From: an uncultured Marinoscillum sp.
Lineage (GTDB): Bacteria; Bacteroidota; Bacteroidia; Cytophagales; Cyclobacteriaceae
NCBI GenBank assembly: GCA_902605755.1
Contig: CACLDR010000015.1
Span: forward strand, 1-39,800
DNA: 39,800 nucleotides
Reading direction: 5' to 3'
Part shown: piece after piece, positions 17,772 through 24,659 of the stretch
How the letters are laid out: every line of letters begins with the position of its first letter
How positions within the stretch are numbered: the first letter of the stretch is position 1
Program-made: the position numbers and the translations under genes
The notes under the pieces: model-generated
Database searches by the model: none
Told to the model about the DNA's origin: nothing
The model's input: only the letters and a program-made list of their open reading frames with translations

Positions 17772-17853
17772 GCCAAAGTGGCGGAATTGGTAGACGCGCA
17801 CGACTCAAAATCGTGTTCTTTCGGGAGTGAGGGTTCGATTCCCTCCTTTGGTA
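17772..17853 (+). tRNA. tRNA-Leu (anticodon CAA)
   Basis: Acceptor GCCAAAG pairs with CTTTGGT (G-U at the first pair), discriminator A. The D-arm is GCGGAATTGGTAGACGC, the anticodon stem ACGA/TCGT encloses CTCAAAA with anticodon CAA, a long variable arm (GTTCTTTCGGGAGT) is present and the T-loop is GTTCGATTC. CCA is not encoded. A candidate attachment sequence begins two bases after its end. Confidence 0.97.
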
Positions 17854-17854
17854 C

Positions 17855-17868
17855 AATTAATATTGAGT
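17855..17868 (+). repeat. Candidate attachment repeat, left copy
   Basis: AATTAATATTGAGT lies two bases after the tRNA-Leu(CAA) discriminator base and is identical to 23756-23769. Confidence 0.4.
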
Positions 17869-17887
17869 TGGAGTCCTTTTTATATAC

Positions 17888-18115
17888 TCATAATCTATAG
17901 TTATAATCCTCGTTGAATGAACCGAAAAAGTCATTGAGTGGACTACAGCAATTGTTTAAAATAAGTAAAAATTGATCAGTTAATTTTTGTGAAAAGTAGT
18001 GTACAGACATGAGAATTTCAGCTTCAGGGTTTGTGATTGTAGTTAAATTATCATGGGATTTTAGGTCAGAAAATATATTCCAAATTTTTTGTAAATAAGA
18101 CTTTTTTATTTTCAA
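17888..18115 (-). CDS. Hypothetical 75-residue protein
   Basis: This open frame begins with TTG 18115, with a stop two codons upstream, and encodes LKIKKSYLQKIWNIFSDLKS and a short tail rich in Phe, Asn and Asp. I recognise no family. It is the first open frame inside the candidate element, next to the tRNA. Its basic, helical N-terminus followed by SVHYFSQKLTDQFLLILNN could be a real small protein or a leftover of a longer gene. The 290 bases upstream (18116-18405) show nothing I can identify. Confidence 0.25.
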   Translation of the reverse strand: MKIKKSYLQKIWNIFSDLKSHDNLTTITNPEAEILMSVHYFSQKLTDQFLLILNNCCSPLNDFFGSFNEDYNYRL

Positions 18116-18405
18116 GTTATCCTATAAAAGTTGGTGATACATATTTGAAATAATGCACTAAAGATAGTAAACTACTTTGTGATTTATTAATTGATCTTGA
18201 TCTTTTTTTAAACGAATAGTTTCATATGCTGTTACGTCAAAAACATAATCTTTTATTGTTAAGATAAGTTTGAAAATTTAATGAATATTCTTATTTAATA
18301 AAGAAAAAAGATTTTCAGTATTATGATCGAAAATTCAACTCAATAAAAATCCCCTTTTTATTGTCTCCAAAATGCCTTTTTCCGTCCAAAAAACAAAAAC
18401 TTCCA

Positions 18406-18594
18406 CTAAAATTCCATGACTTTTACAAAATCAAGTAGTGTAAATAGAATTCCATACGTATTATTTACACTACTCAAAAAATCCGAGTACGCCTTACCTT
18501 GTATGGCCTCAGTAACCTCGGATTGAGTGTATCCAACTTCATTGGCAATTTCCCGTTGCTTGAGCTTTCCTTATTCTTTGAGGGTGAGCTTGAC
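18406..18594 (-). pseudogene. Remnant of a helix-turn-helix (resolvase/homeodomain-like) protein
   Basis: Reading leftward from about 18594, the frame gives VKLTLKE, a TAA stop, then GKLKQREIANEVGYTQSEVT and EAIQGKAYSDF, ending at TAG 18406-18408. QREIANEVGYTQSEV is a clear helix-turn-helix, of the kind that ends in an IKGK/IQGK wing. A TAA stop within the motif's first helix and the absence of a start codon show that it is broken. The C-terminal part overlaps the perfect inverted repeat at 18435-18473. Confidence 0.6.
18435..18473. repeat. Perfect 12-base inverted repeat with 15-base spacer
   Basis: GTAGTGTAAATA and TATTTACACTAC flank the spacer GAATTCCATACGTAT. The arms match exactly. The shape suits an operator for a dimeric regulator or a recombination site rather than a terminator, as no T-run follows either arm. 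Confidence 0.6.
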
Positions 18595-18722
18595 TTATTT
18601 AAGAGGATTAAAAGTAGCTGAGTTGACCAAAGACGATATACCTACGTTTTAAAAAATTATTAGATCCAATGAGGATTATTTCTCGACGTTTGGAGTGATT
18701 TTTTCTCAAGAGCGACAGTTTC

Positions 18723-18893
18723 TCACTCTGAAGCTGTTAATGTCAAGGTGTAATCAACAGGATCTGTCGAGCCATCATCTGTATTATTTGTAAGAGTATA
18801 CGCAACGGGATCATCACCGTTTTCACCACAATTGGTGAACAATACAAGTGAACAAATAAAACTGTATAGCAGTATATTCTAGAAGTGTTTCAT
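18723..18893 (-). pseudogene. Broken small lipoprotein, paralogue of the BspA-like protein's N-terminus
   Basis: From ATG 18891-18893 the frame reads MKHF, a TAG stop (18879-18881), then NILLYSFICSLVLFTNCGEN, a clear lipobox signal sequence. It continues with an Asp/Thr-rich linker and DYTLTLTASE before TGA 18723-18725. The signal peptide resembles that of the BspA-like protein at 14553-15209, and the upstream DNA is also related. YTLTLTASE recalls the start of InlB-B-type repeats (often followed by GGTVS), so the TGA probably replaced a Gly codon and truncated a longer surface protein. Two nonsense changes make it non-functional. Confidence 0.6.
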
Positions 18894-18932
18894 TTTGGTT
18901 GATTTAATTATTTAAAGCTACTAAATATTCTC

Positions 18933-19186
18933 CACCCTTAGTGAATTATTGTCATCCGAAGGTATTGCTAAAGTCCAAAATAATTTTGTTTCATGGATCT
19001 GAGCTACGACAAAATCAATAAGCTGCATTGGATAAAATATTGTCGAGCTGGAGTTTCAATTAACTGGAGATATGTTTGCTGATATAGATCCCATGTATCA
19101 AATACACAAACTCAAGCTCGGTAAGTAGAAGGGAGTTGTGACCTTGATGATCCTGAGTGTAAAGCCTATAACGCAGATCAAACTTT
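18933..19186. repeat. Degraded copy B of a duplicated upstream region
   Basis: This is the counterpart of 15245-15475; matching blocks are listed there. It lies upstream of the broken lipoprotein as copy A lies upstream of the BspA-like gene, so gene plus upstream DNA was duplicated as a unit. One frame keeps EGSCDLDDPECKAYNADQTF open. I see no intact gene between 18894 and 19439. Confidence 0.45.
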
Positions 19187-19439
19187 TGAAATTGACTATT
19201 TCTAGCTATTATTAAAAAAATAAAAAATGATATCTTAAAGGTTAAGCTATTTTCAACAAAAGGAAAGGGATAATCAATACGGAAGGGAATTTAGTCGATA
19301 TTCCGTTGATCATACCTTTAACCAACTTAAAAATGAATCAAATTAGTTTTTATTCAACCAAAATTTGTTGAGGATAGTTCTTTTTCTATCATGTTCTCCT
19401 AAAAATCATTAATTTTCGGTTCTAATTAATGTTAAAAAA

Positions 19440-19469
19440 AACTCCTAGAGTCACCATACCCTAGGAGTT
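19440..19469 (-). terminator. Rho-independent terminator for minus-strand transcription
   Basis: AACTCCTAG and CTAGGAGTT form a perfect 9-base-pair stem around a 12-base loop. On the minus strand the stem is followed by a run of T (the A-run ending at 19440). It lies 75 bases after the stop of the pseudogene at 19545-19959. Confidence 0.8.
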
Positions 19470-19544
19470 AAATACACAAATTCAAAAGTCTTGACAAAAC
19501 CTTTTATTGAACAATCATTTATACTTTTTAACTTAGAGTAAAAC

Positions 19545-19959
19545 TTATTCCCAAGTTGAGCCAAGAACTTTCCAATAGGAAGTTTTTTTGTTTTCAGTAA
19601 AATTATATAGGCTAGCTTCTTTAGCAGCTTTCATGAATTCTTGTAGCTCTCCATTTGAATTATCCCATTTTTCTTCGAAGTAGGCTTGATTTTCAATTTA
19701 GGCAGCAAGAGATGAAAAACCATCAAATGAAATGCCATTGTAATTAACTTCATTTGTGTCATCATGTAATAGCTTGATTTTGATTCATTTGATAGAGAAT
19801 GTGTATGCTCTATAACTGAGCGATCATATTCACCTTTTAGACCAACATAAAAAAATTATTTTGCTGAGTTTTTGGATTTTGCAAGAAAATGGGGGGTGTA
19901 AAAGTTCCCTTTTTTCCTATATTAAAAAACCAAAATCTAGTGGATATACTAAATTTCAT
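19545..19959 (-). pseudogene. Unidentified gene broken by two frameshifts and a nonsense codon
   Basis: From ATG 19957-19959 the frame reads MKFSISTRFWFFNIGKKGTF and on to a stop at 19837. A second frame then continues FFYVGLKGEYDRSVIEHTHS, and a third gives NYNGISFDGFSSLAA, a TAA, IENQAYFEEKWDNSNGELQE and KTSYWKVLGSTWE before the final TAA at 19545. Composition and the smooth joins suggest one ancestral protein of about 135 residues. I do not recognise the family. An intact terminator still follows it. Confidence 0.55.
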
Positions 19960-19983
19960 TGCCGAAAATGATGTTTAGATTAA

Positions 19984-20064
19984 CTAGCAAGTGCAGTCCT
20001 TGCAAGCACAACAGTTACAGCTAGAACCTTCACAAGAGCACGATTTACAATTACAATTTCCCAT
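19984..20064 (-). CDS. Metallothionein-like 26-residue cysteine-rich peptide
   Basis: ATG 20062-20064 to TAG 19984 encodes 26 residues with ten cysteines, at positions 4, 6, 9, 11, 16, 18, 19, 21, 24 and 26, mostly as CxC, CxxC and CC. The rest is Gly, Asn, Ser, Lys and acidic residues, with no hydrophobic core. This is the composition of a metallothionein, which binds Cu(I), Zn or Cd in thiolate clusters in the cytoplasm. It begins 30 bases after the 62-residue gene and is probably the last gene of a three-gene cassette with the DUF4920 protein. It is far shorter than SmtA-type bacterial metallothioneins and I know no named family that it matches. Real coding is supported by the cysteine density, which is very unlikely in AT-rich noncoding DNA. 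Confidence 0.7.
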   Translation of the reverse strand: MGNCNCKSCSCEGSSCNCCACKDCTC

Positions 20065-20094
20065 TTTATTTTGCTTGAATATTGAACTTATTTT

Positions 20095-20283
20095 TTAGCC
20101 ATTCCAAAAAATACTTGAAAGAAACTTTTGAATTTCTATCGTATTTAGCTGCGAGAGCTTATCTGTCAACACAGCACTCGCATTGCGGATTATGTTTTTC
20201 ATTTCATTCGGCAATTTAATTAGCTTATCGTAGAACCTGACCAACGCATTGAAGCTATTAGCTAAGAATGCTGTTTGAATCAA
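20095..20283 (-). CDS. Hypothetical 62-residue protein in the metal-related cassette
   Basis: ATG 20283 lies six bases after the DUF4920 stop and the gene ends 30 bases before the cysteine-rich peptide, so the three are likely co-transcribed. The product is predicted mostly helical (FNALVRFYDKLIKLPNEMKN, SQLNTIEIQKFLSSIF) with no signal peptide, membrane span or cysteine. I recognise no family. It looks intact despite lying among broken genes. Confidence 0.5.
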   Translation of the reverse strand: MIQTAFLANSFNALVRFYDKLIKLPNEMKNIIRNASAVLTDKLSQLNTIEIQKFLSSIFWNG

Positions 20284-20289
20284 TCATAA

Positions 20290-20748
20290 TTACTTAATAA
20301 TGACACCATCCGCTAGTAATGAGAGGGTTATTTGGGGTTCTGTGATTGCTAAAATTTCTTCTTCTGATTTACCTCCATCTTCTGCGTAATGTCTTAAAGT
20401 TTCAACACTTAATGTATCCACTGATAATTTTCCATTTACAATTGTAGATTTCCCCTCTAACCCCGATGTTGGAACAAAAAAGCCATAATCTTTGAATTTA
20501 ACAAAAAGTTTATTTTCTCCAATATCCATATTAATCCAACATCCCTTTTTTGAACACGATGAAATAATTTCTCCCTTAATTTGAATGGAATTATCTCCCA
20601 CATCAAAAATGTCAAGCCTATCTGATATATGCTCCTCAAGAATTTTAATATCAAATTTCTTTCCATAATATGTCGCTTCACTCTTTTGTGCATAGCAGCA
20701 TAGGGTAAAAGCTACAGTTAAAAATGATACACTTATTTTTTTTAACAT
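20290..20748 (-). CDS. DUF4920-type secreted/periplasmic protein
   Basis: This 152-residue protein has a signal peptide (MLKKISVSFLTVAFTLCCYA) and then the DUF4920 pattern: IKGEIISSCSKKGCW (Cys65, Cys70), a strand pair with FVKFKDYGFFVP, then LRHYAEDGGKSEEEI and ITEPQ. The small beta-barrel is related to OB-like nucleic-acid/metal domains and the CxxxxCW pair could bind metal or form a disulfide. The family is common in Bacteroidota and has no settled function. It heads a cassette ending in a metallothionein-like peptide, which suggests a link with metal or redox handling (inference). Length and frame look intact. Confidence 0.8.
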   Translation of the reverse strand: MLKKISVSFLTVAFTLCCYAQKSEATYYGKKFDIKILEEHISDRLDIFDVGDNSIQIKGEIISSCSKKGCWINMDIGENKLFVKFKDYGFFVPTSGLEGKSTIVNGKLSVDTLSVETLRHYAEDGGKSEEEILAITEPQITLSLLADGVIIK

Positions 20749-20852
20749 TTTGATATAATACTCAATGCAAGTAAAGAAGAAAAAAATTGATATTGATCCC
20801 TACAAATAGTTATTTGTTAATGCAAGTTGAAGCTAGTTTTTAATTAATCCCA

Positions 20853-20969
20853 TCAAATAAAAAAAAATAGTCTAAACTTTATTTTACAATCTAATAGATA
20901 ATATATCATGATTAAGAAAGTCCCCAATCCTCCAACAAAAGTAATAGCCCCTGTAATTCTTTTTTTCAT
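20853..20969 (-). CDS. Possible 38-residue single-span membrane peptide
   Basis: ATG 20967-20969 starts MKKRITGAITFVGGLGTFLI and continues with MIYYLL, a basic tail and TGA 20853. The positive N-terminus plus one hydrophobic helix is plausible for a small membrane protein. It begins 14 bases after the stop of the broken membrane gene upstream and may be a leftover of the same locus. Coding is uncertain. Confidence 0.3.
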   Translation of the reverse strand: MKKRITGAITFVGGLGTFLIMIYYLLDCKIKFRLFFFI

Positions 20970-20982
20970 AAGTTCTTCTTGG

Positions 20983-21260
20983 CTATTTTCTTCTGTAAGT
21001 GATTATGTCAGTGACCAAACTCAGAGCAAAAGCAACAAACATAAATATTGCAATACCATAATCCCAACCATCTAGGTCATCTGTTATCAAGAAATTTTGA
21101 ATTACTAATGGTTGCAGCCAACAAATCATAAGAGTGCTAGAAAAATTACCGAATAACCAAGCAATTGCTTTTTCACTTTTATCATGAGGCTAGTTTAAGT
21201 TATTATTATTTCCAATATTATTTAGAAATAACCTAATATTTAGAAATAACCTAATTTAAA
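20983..21260 (-). pseudogene. Broken membrane protein gene
   Basis: The frame ending at TAG 20983-20985 encodes HDKSEKAIAWLFGNFSSTLM, a second hydrophobic stretch (YGIAIFMFVAFALSLVTDII) and a YRRK end. It is interrupted by TAG at 21190-21192 (NNNLN stop PHDKSEK), beyond which the frame reopens into an 18-base tandem duplication. No start codon is evident. Two transmembrane helices remain. Family not recognised. Confidence 0.5.
21220..21255. repeat. 18-base perfect tandem duplication
   Basis: ATTTAGAAATAACCTAAT occurs twice head to tail (21220-21237 and 21238-21255). It adds six codons (IRLFLN-like) without shifting the frame of the adjoining broken membrane gene, so it looks like a slippage duplication. 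Confidence 0.85.
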
Positions 21261-21326
21261 AACAAAATCTGTAGTATTAAGCTTACAGGGTTATGTGGCA
21301 TGTGACTTGTCGGCTTGTTGCACGGT

Positions 21327-21518
21327 TTAACTCCTCATCCTCTTCGTAATCTCCGCTGCATCTGCTCCTGCATAATGTTTATAGATCGTATTTGCTGAGG
21401 TACCTGTGATTTCTTTCACTTCTGGAGCACTTAGTTTCTTTACGTTGATAAGATAGGAGAGGAAGGTTTTTCTAGCGATATGGGATGTACAAACTTCGTA
21501 TAATGGAGTAAAATTAAT
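21327..21518 (-). pseudogene. C-terminal fragment of a tyrosine recombinase
   Basis: About 63 codons encode PLYEVCTSHIARKTFLSYLI, then LSAPEVKEITGTSANTIYKHYAG and an end at TAA 21327. SHIARKTF supplies the conserved His-x-x-Arg and KHYAG the nucleophile Tyr. The N-terminal and core parts are missing: the fragment starts immediately after the stop codon of the repressor gene and lies in the same frame as it. It is a different integrase from the one at 22399-23685, whose own C-terminus is present. Confidence 0.8.
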
Positions 21519-22274
21519 TTACCTCTTTTCACTTTCGTCTAGTAGTCTGGAAATAACCCTTTGATTTTGAGTATTTAGTTGCTCAAGCTGATCAACTTTT
21601 TCTCTAAGCTGATATAATTCAGATTGATCACCCTTATCATATGAGACTATCATCTCTCCTTCACCCTCCATAATCCACCAGGGATCAATACTAAACTTTT
21701 TTCTTAAAAGCTTAATGAAATCTATTGTTGGATTTTGTCTACATCCTTCAATTGAAGAAATAACATATCTTTCAACACCTAATTTTTCAGCAAATGACCC
21801 CTGAGTGTCTTCAAGTTTTGTACGAACTGCTTTGACTCTATAGCACATATCGGTATTTATACCTTCTTTCCCTTGTGATTTTTTAGGCTTAAATAACTCT
21901 TTATCAATGGATTCAAGTTCTCTTGTAAATGGTTTAATTGATTTACCAGTTTTAGGATCCTTACCGTACATAATATAGTCAATGTTGAACTCAACTTTGG
22001 GACTTCGGTCTTTTAATCGGTAATCAATTTGAGCTTTGAGCTTATTAACTTGACTTATTGTCATCTTAGTTGGCTTGTGCTCGCTAATTAAGTTATTAAA
22101 TGTACCAACAGAACTTCCAGTTAAATTTGATAATACTCTGGTCATTTGATTTAACTTAATATCATCCTTTGGTCTTAATATTTCTAAAACTTTAATAAAT
22201 CTTAGATTCTCCTCGTAACCACCTCCTCTAAGTCTAGTAACTAAGGTATTTTCAGTTTTTGTTTGGGTACTCAT
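21519..22274 (-). CDS. XRE-family phage-type repressor
   Basis: This 251-residue DNA-binding protein probably represses element genes. Residues 145-205 form an XRE helix-turn-helix (RVKAVRTKLEDTQGSFAEKL, GVERYVISSIEGCRQNPTID) followed by DPWWIMEGEGEM, a motif typical of repressor-like proteins of Bacteroidota elements. Residues 217-250 are a predicted coiled coil (LYQLREKVDQLEQLNTQNQR), which may serve dimerisation. The N-terminal 140 residues are less clear; residues 22-105 (ENLRFIKVLEILRPKDD, ending FNIDYIMYGKDP) look like a second, degenerate repressor-type fold. The gene appears intact between two broken integrases. An inverted repeat at 22304-22338 just upstream could be its own operator. 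Confidence 0.8.
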   Translation of the reverse strand: MSTQTKTENTLVTRLRGGGYEENLRFIKVLEILRPKDDIKLNQMTRVLSNLTGSSVGTFNNLISEHKPTKMTISQVNKLKAQIDYRLKDRSPKVEFNIDYIMYGKDPKTGKSIKPFTRELESIDKELFKPKKSQGKEGINTDMCYRVKAVRTKLEDTQGSFAEKLGVERYVISSIEGCRQNPTIDFIKLLRKKFSIDPWWIMEGEGEMIVSYDKGDQSELYQLREKVDQLEQLNTQNQRVISRLLDESEKR

Positions 22275-22303
22275 ATGTGCATTAAATCTTAAAATTAAGT
22301 ACT

Positions 22304-22338
22304 ATTTATTAAATAATTCGTATTATTATTTACTAAAT
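22304..22338. promoter_or_regulatory. Candidate operator upstream of the XRE repressor
   Basis: ATTTATTAAATAAT and ATTATTTACTAAAT are inverted repeats matching at 13 of 14 positions around a 7-base spacer. They lie 30-64 bases upstream of the repressor start, where an autoregulatory site would be expected. The DNA is very AT-rich, so chance symmetry cannot be excluded. Confidence 0.35.
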
Positions 22339-22398
22339 GTAGTATTATATATATGAATAAAATATTATTTAATTATTTTTTGCGTCTTATTAATATAA

Positions 22399-23685
22399 TT
22401 AAACTGCCTTCTTTTCTAGTATCTTTTTCTGTTCCAGGAGAACATTGTCAGGACTTAAATCGGCATAGTTTTGAAGAACTGTATTAATATCATTCCCCAT
22501 CATTTTAGCCACAAGAGACTCTTTCATTCCCTCATCATTCATATAATGCATTCCACAAGCATGCCTAAGTCTATGCGTTGTTAATGACTTATCATCTTCA
22601 AATTGAATATCTTTTGCTATTTGATTACTTAGAAATGTATTATAAGGTCGATAACGACAATGGTGATCGTATTTAGTAAATTTCCCATTTTTTACAAAGA
22701 GTTTAAACAATAATGGCTTTAACTCTTTTATATATTATTCCATTTCACTAGTTAAAAATATAATGTAATCTCCGTACTTTTTATTTCCTTTTTGACGAGA
22801 TCCAATTAACGCAGGTCCAGTTATAGTCTGAGAAATATCTAAGACATCTTCTTTCCCAAAATCAACAAACGATAAGCCTGTGTGAGCTTGTATGAGTGCC
22901 ATAAGATGATGCATTTTATCGATGGGCTTCTAATATTTTAATTCTTTCATCTTCTCAACATAACTCCAATCAATTGATCTAGCTAAAGCTTTCTTCTTTC
23001 TCTCATTTTTACTTGGGAGTTTTATTATTTCTTTGAATGGGTTAGATATTAAATCAGGAATTTGATCTGCATGATTTTTTGGAAATAAGTTGAATAAAGT
23101 CTTACATTTTGAGATATAGTAATACATAGATGTTTGTTCTAGCCCTTTCTCTTTCATGTAGTTGGCATACTCAATCACGTGAGTCCTAAACATTTGTCTT
23201 GGTGCCTTTTTTATGATTGAAAAATTACTATACTTCTGAGGATTGGAGAGTATAAATCTTTCAAAAGGCCTGACACTTTGTTTACCTAGGTTTTTTGTTC
23301 TTTCAGTTCCATCAGAATTTTCTAATGCATATTCAAAAGCCTCAAGAATAGTGCTTGGATAAGTAAGTATATCACCTCCATAGTAGTGATCAATGACCTG
23401 ATCAACATCCTTAAATAAATGACCATCATAGCCCTCCAATTCCTTCTTCAGCTCGATGAGTTTAATATTGTCATCAGAATATTCATAACCAACTAATCCT
23501 CCTCACGGAAAATGGTCAGGATGATTAGCATAAACCTTAGTTGATATTTGTCTTTGCTGACTCCTAAATGTTACATTGGCGTAGATGCCCCTTCAGTCAG
23601 AATTCTTAGTCGTTTTCTTTAAATAAAATGAGACATTTATATTGTATTTGGTCTTTTTATATCCTTTTTTTTTAGTTTTTTTAAA
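22399..23685 (-). pseudogene. Full-length tyrosine recombinase (IntDOT-like) with four in-frame stop codons
   Basis: One continuous frame of about 428 codons runs from 23685 to 22399 with stops TGA 23593, TGA 23503, TAG 22930 and TAA 22735 and no frameshift. Domains are still readable: an arm-binding N-terminus (YNINVSFYLKK, RGIYANVTFRSQQRQISTKV), a SAM-like core-binding domain (about 23380-23000; GKQSVRPFERFILSNPQKYS) and the catalytic domain (HTGLSFVDFGKEDVLDISQ, THRLRHACGMHY, nucleophile region LQNYADLS). Ser stands where Arg I is usual, as reported for IntDOT-type integrases. No canonical start codon is visible. All three stop types occur, so decay is likelier than codon reassignment. The gene is at the right edge of the candidate element. 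Confidence 0.85.
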
Positions 23686-23755
23686 TTATAGACTTCAACA
23701 CTTCAAATCGAATTCTATAAAATAATCGTTTTAAATACACATAATTAATAAATAA

Positions 23756-23769
23756 AATTAATATTGAGT
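23756..23769 (+). repeat. Candidate attachment repeat, right copy
   Basis: AATTAATATTGAGT is identical to 17855-17868 next to tRNA-Leu(CAA). It lies between the integrase relic and the SAM hydrolase gene. Confidence 0.4.
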
Positions 23770-23798
23770 AAATAGTACTAATTATGTAATATTAAATA

Positions 23799-24578
23799 TT
23801 ATGATTGAAAATTGAAATTTATATAAACAGTGGCATCCATGCGAATTCCTAAAAGTTCTGAAGCGCGTCCCATATTAATGCCAATTTGTAGAACTTTTTC
23901 TGAATTAAAAAAAACAAAACACTCTCCGGGTTCGACTTCATCATACCCTTTGTGCAATCGATCAAATATTTCTCTACCTACTTGTATTTGGAAGGGGCTT
24001 TTTCCATTGATTTTTTGAATTTCAAGAAAATCTTTATGCTGAATATTGGTAATTAAATTGCCATAGTGATCAATTTGAATGACATGGCCCACTATGCCTT
24101 TTTTTGTTATTTTAGCTGATCGATCTATGAGTTGAAGATGGTCTGTTATAATTTTTCCGAGGTGCCTAAGATCACTTCCCATCGCAAGTTCTTTTACTGC
24201 TTGACCCACTTTTTTTAAACAATTGTTTTCTGGAGTGATCGGACAAATCTCAACGACTAGAGTTGGATTTTCGTCGCTAATTATGCTGAAGATACCAGAA
24301 TCCGTACCGATGAAGTGATGTCCCTCAAGTGTCATCCCGATCCATCTATTTTTTAGACTTCTGGAAGAATTCATAGCTACAAAATGGACGGTTCCTATCG
24401 GAAATTTTTTAAAAGTATTCCGTAACACATAACCTCCATGACTGATATCCGACAAATTGATTTCATGACTGATGTCAACTATTGTTAACTGCTGGTTTAG
24501 GCTTAGTAAGGTTCCTTTTGTAGCTCCCACGTAATGGTCCCCTAATCCATAATCAGACATAAAAGTGATTAGAGCCAT
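23799..24578 (-). CDS. SAM hydrolase (DUF62/S-adenosyl-L-methionine hydroxide adenosyltransferase family)
   Basis: This 259-residue protein belongs to the family that splits S-adenosylmethionine with water into adenosine and methionine, related to fluorinase and chlorinase. The N-terminal FMSDYGLGDHYVGATKGTL contains the conserved Asp and Gly-rich SAM-binding segment; IDHYGNLITNI is the second hallmark and GINMGRAS the C-terminal one. It has the typical length (about 260). The gene is divergent from phoH, with an 81-base shared upstream region, and marks the return to core genome right of the degraded element. Biological role in Bacteroidota is not settled. Confidence 0.93.
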   Translation of the reverse strand: MALITFMSDYGLGDHYVGATKGTLLSLNQQLTIVDISHEINLSDISHGGYVLRNTFKKFPIGTVHFVAMNSSRSLKNRWIGMTLEGHHFIGTDSGIFSIISDENPTLVVEICPITPENNCLKKVGQAVKELAMGSDLRHLGKIITDHLQLIDRSAKITKKGIVGHVIQIDHYGNLITNIQHKDFLEIQKINGKSPFQIQVGREIFDRLHKGYDEVEPGECFVFFNSEKVLQIGINMGRASELLGIRMDATVYINFNFQS

Positions 24579-24659
24579 GTTTGAAAAAAAATTTGTTTAA
24601 TTTGTTTTTAAATATATAATTGTAAAAATAGTTAAAGTCAATTTTAAAAGATACTTCAA

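Larger units (their letters stand above)
17855..23769. mobile_element. Candidate decayed integrative element bounded by a 14-base direct repeat
   Basis: The sequence AATTAATATTGAGT occurs at 17855-17868, directly 3' of tRNA-Leu(CAA), and again at 23756-23769, about 70 bases beyond the open frame of a degraded tyrosine recombinase. The interval holds two integrase relics, an XRE repressor, several broken genes and a small intact cassette, all on the minus strand. tRNA 3' ends are classic targets of tyrosine integrases, although here the repeat lies just outside the tRNA. The repeat is AT-rich, so chance is possible. I see no transfer or phage structural genes, so any element would be a remnant. 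Confidence 0.4.

Noticed and set aside
18400-23700. Stop-codon reassignment (TAG or TAA read as Gln) as the cause of the many in-frame stops
   Set aside because: Several interrupted frames would suit Gln, but TGA stops also occur within the integrase and some genes have frameshifts. Intact neighbours end normally at TAA and TAG. Ordinary decay explains it better.
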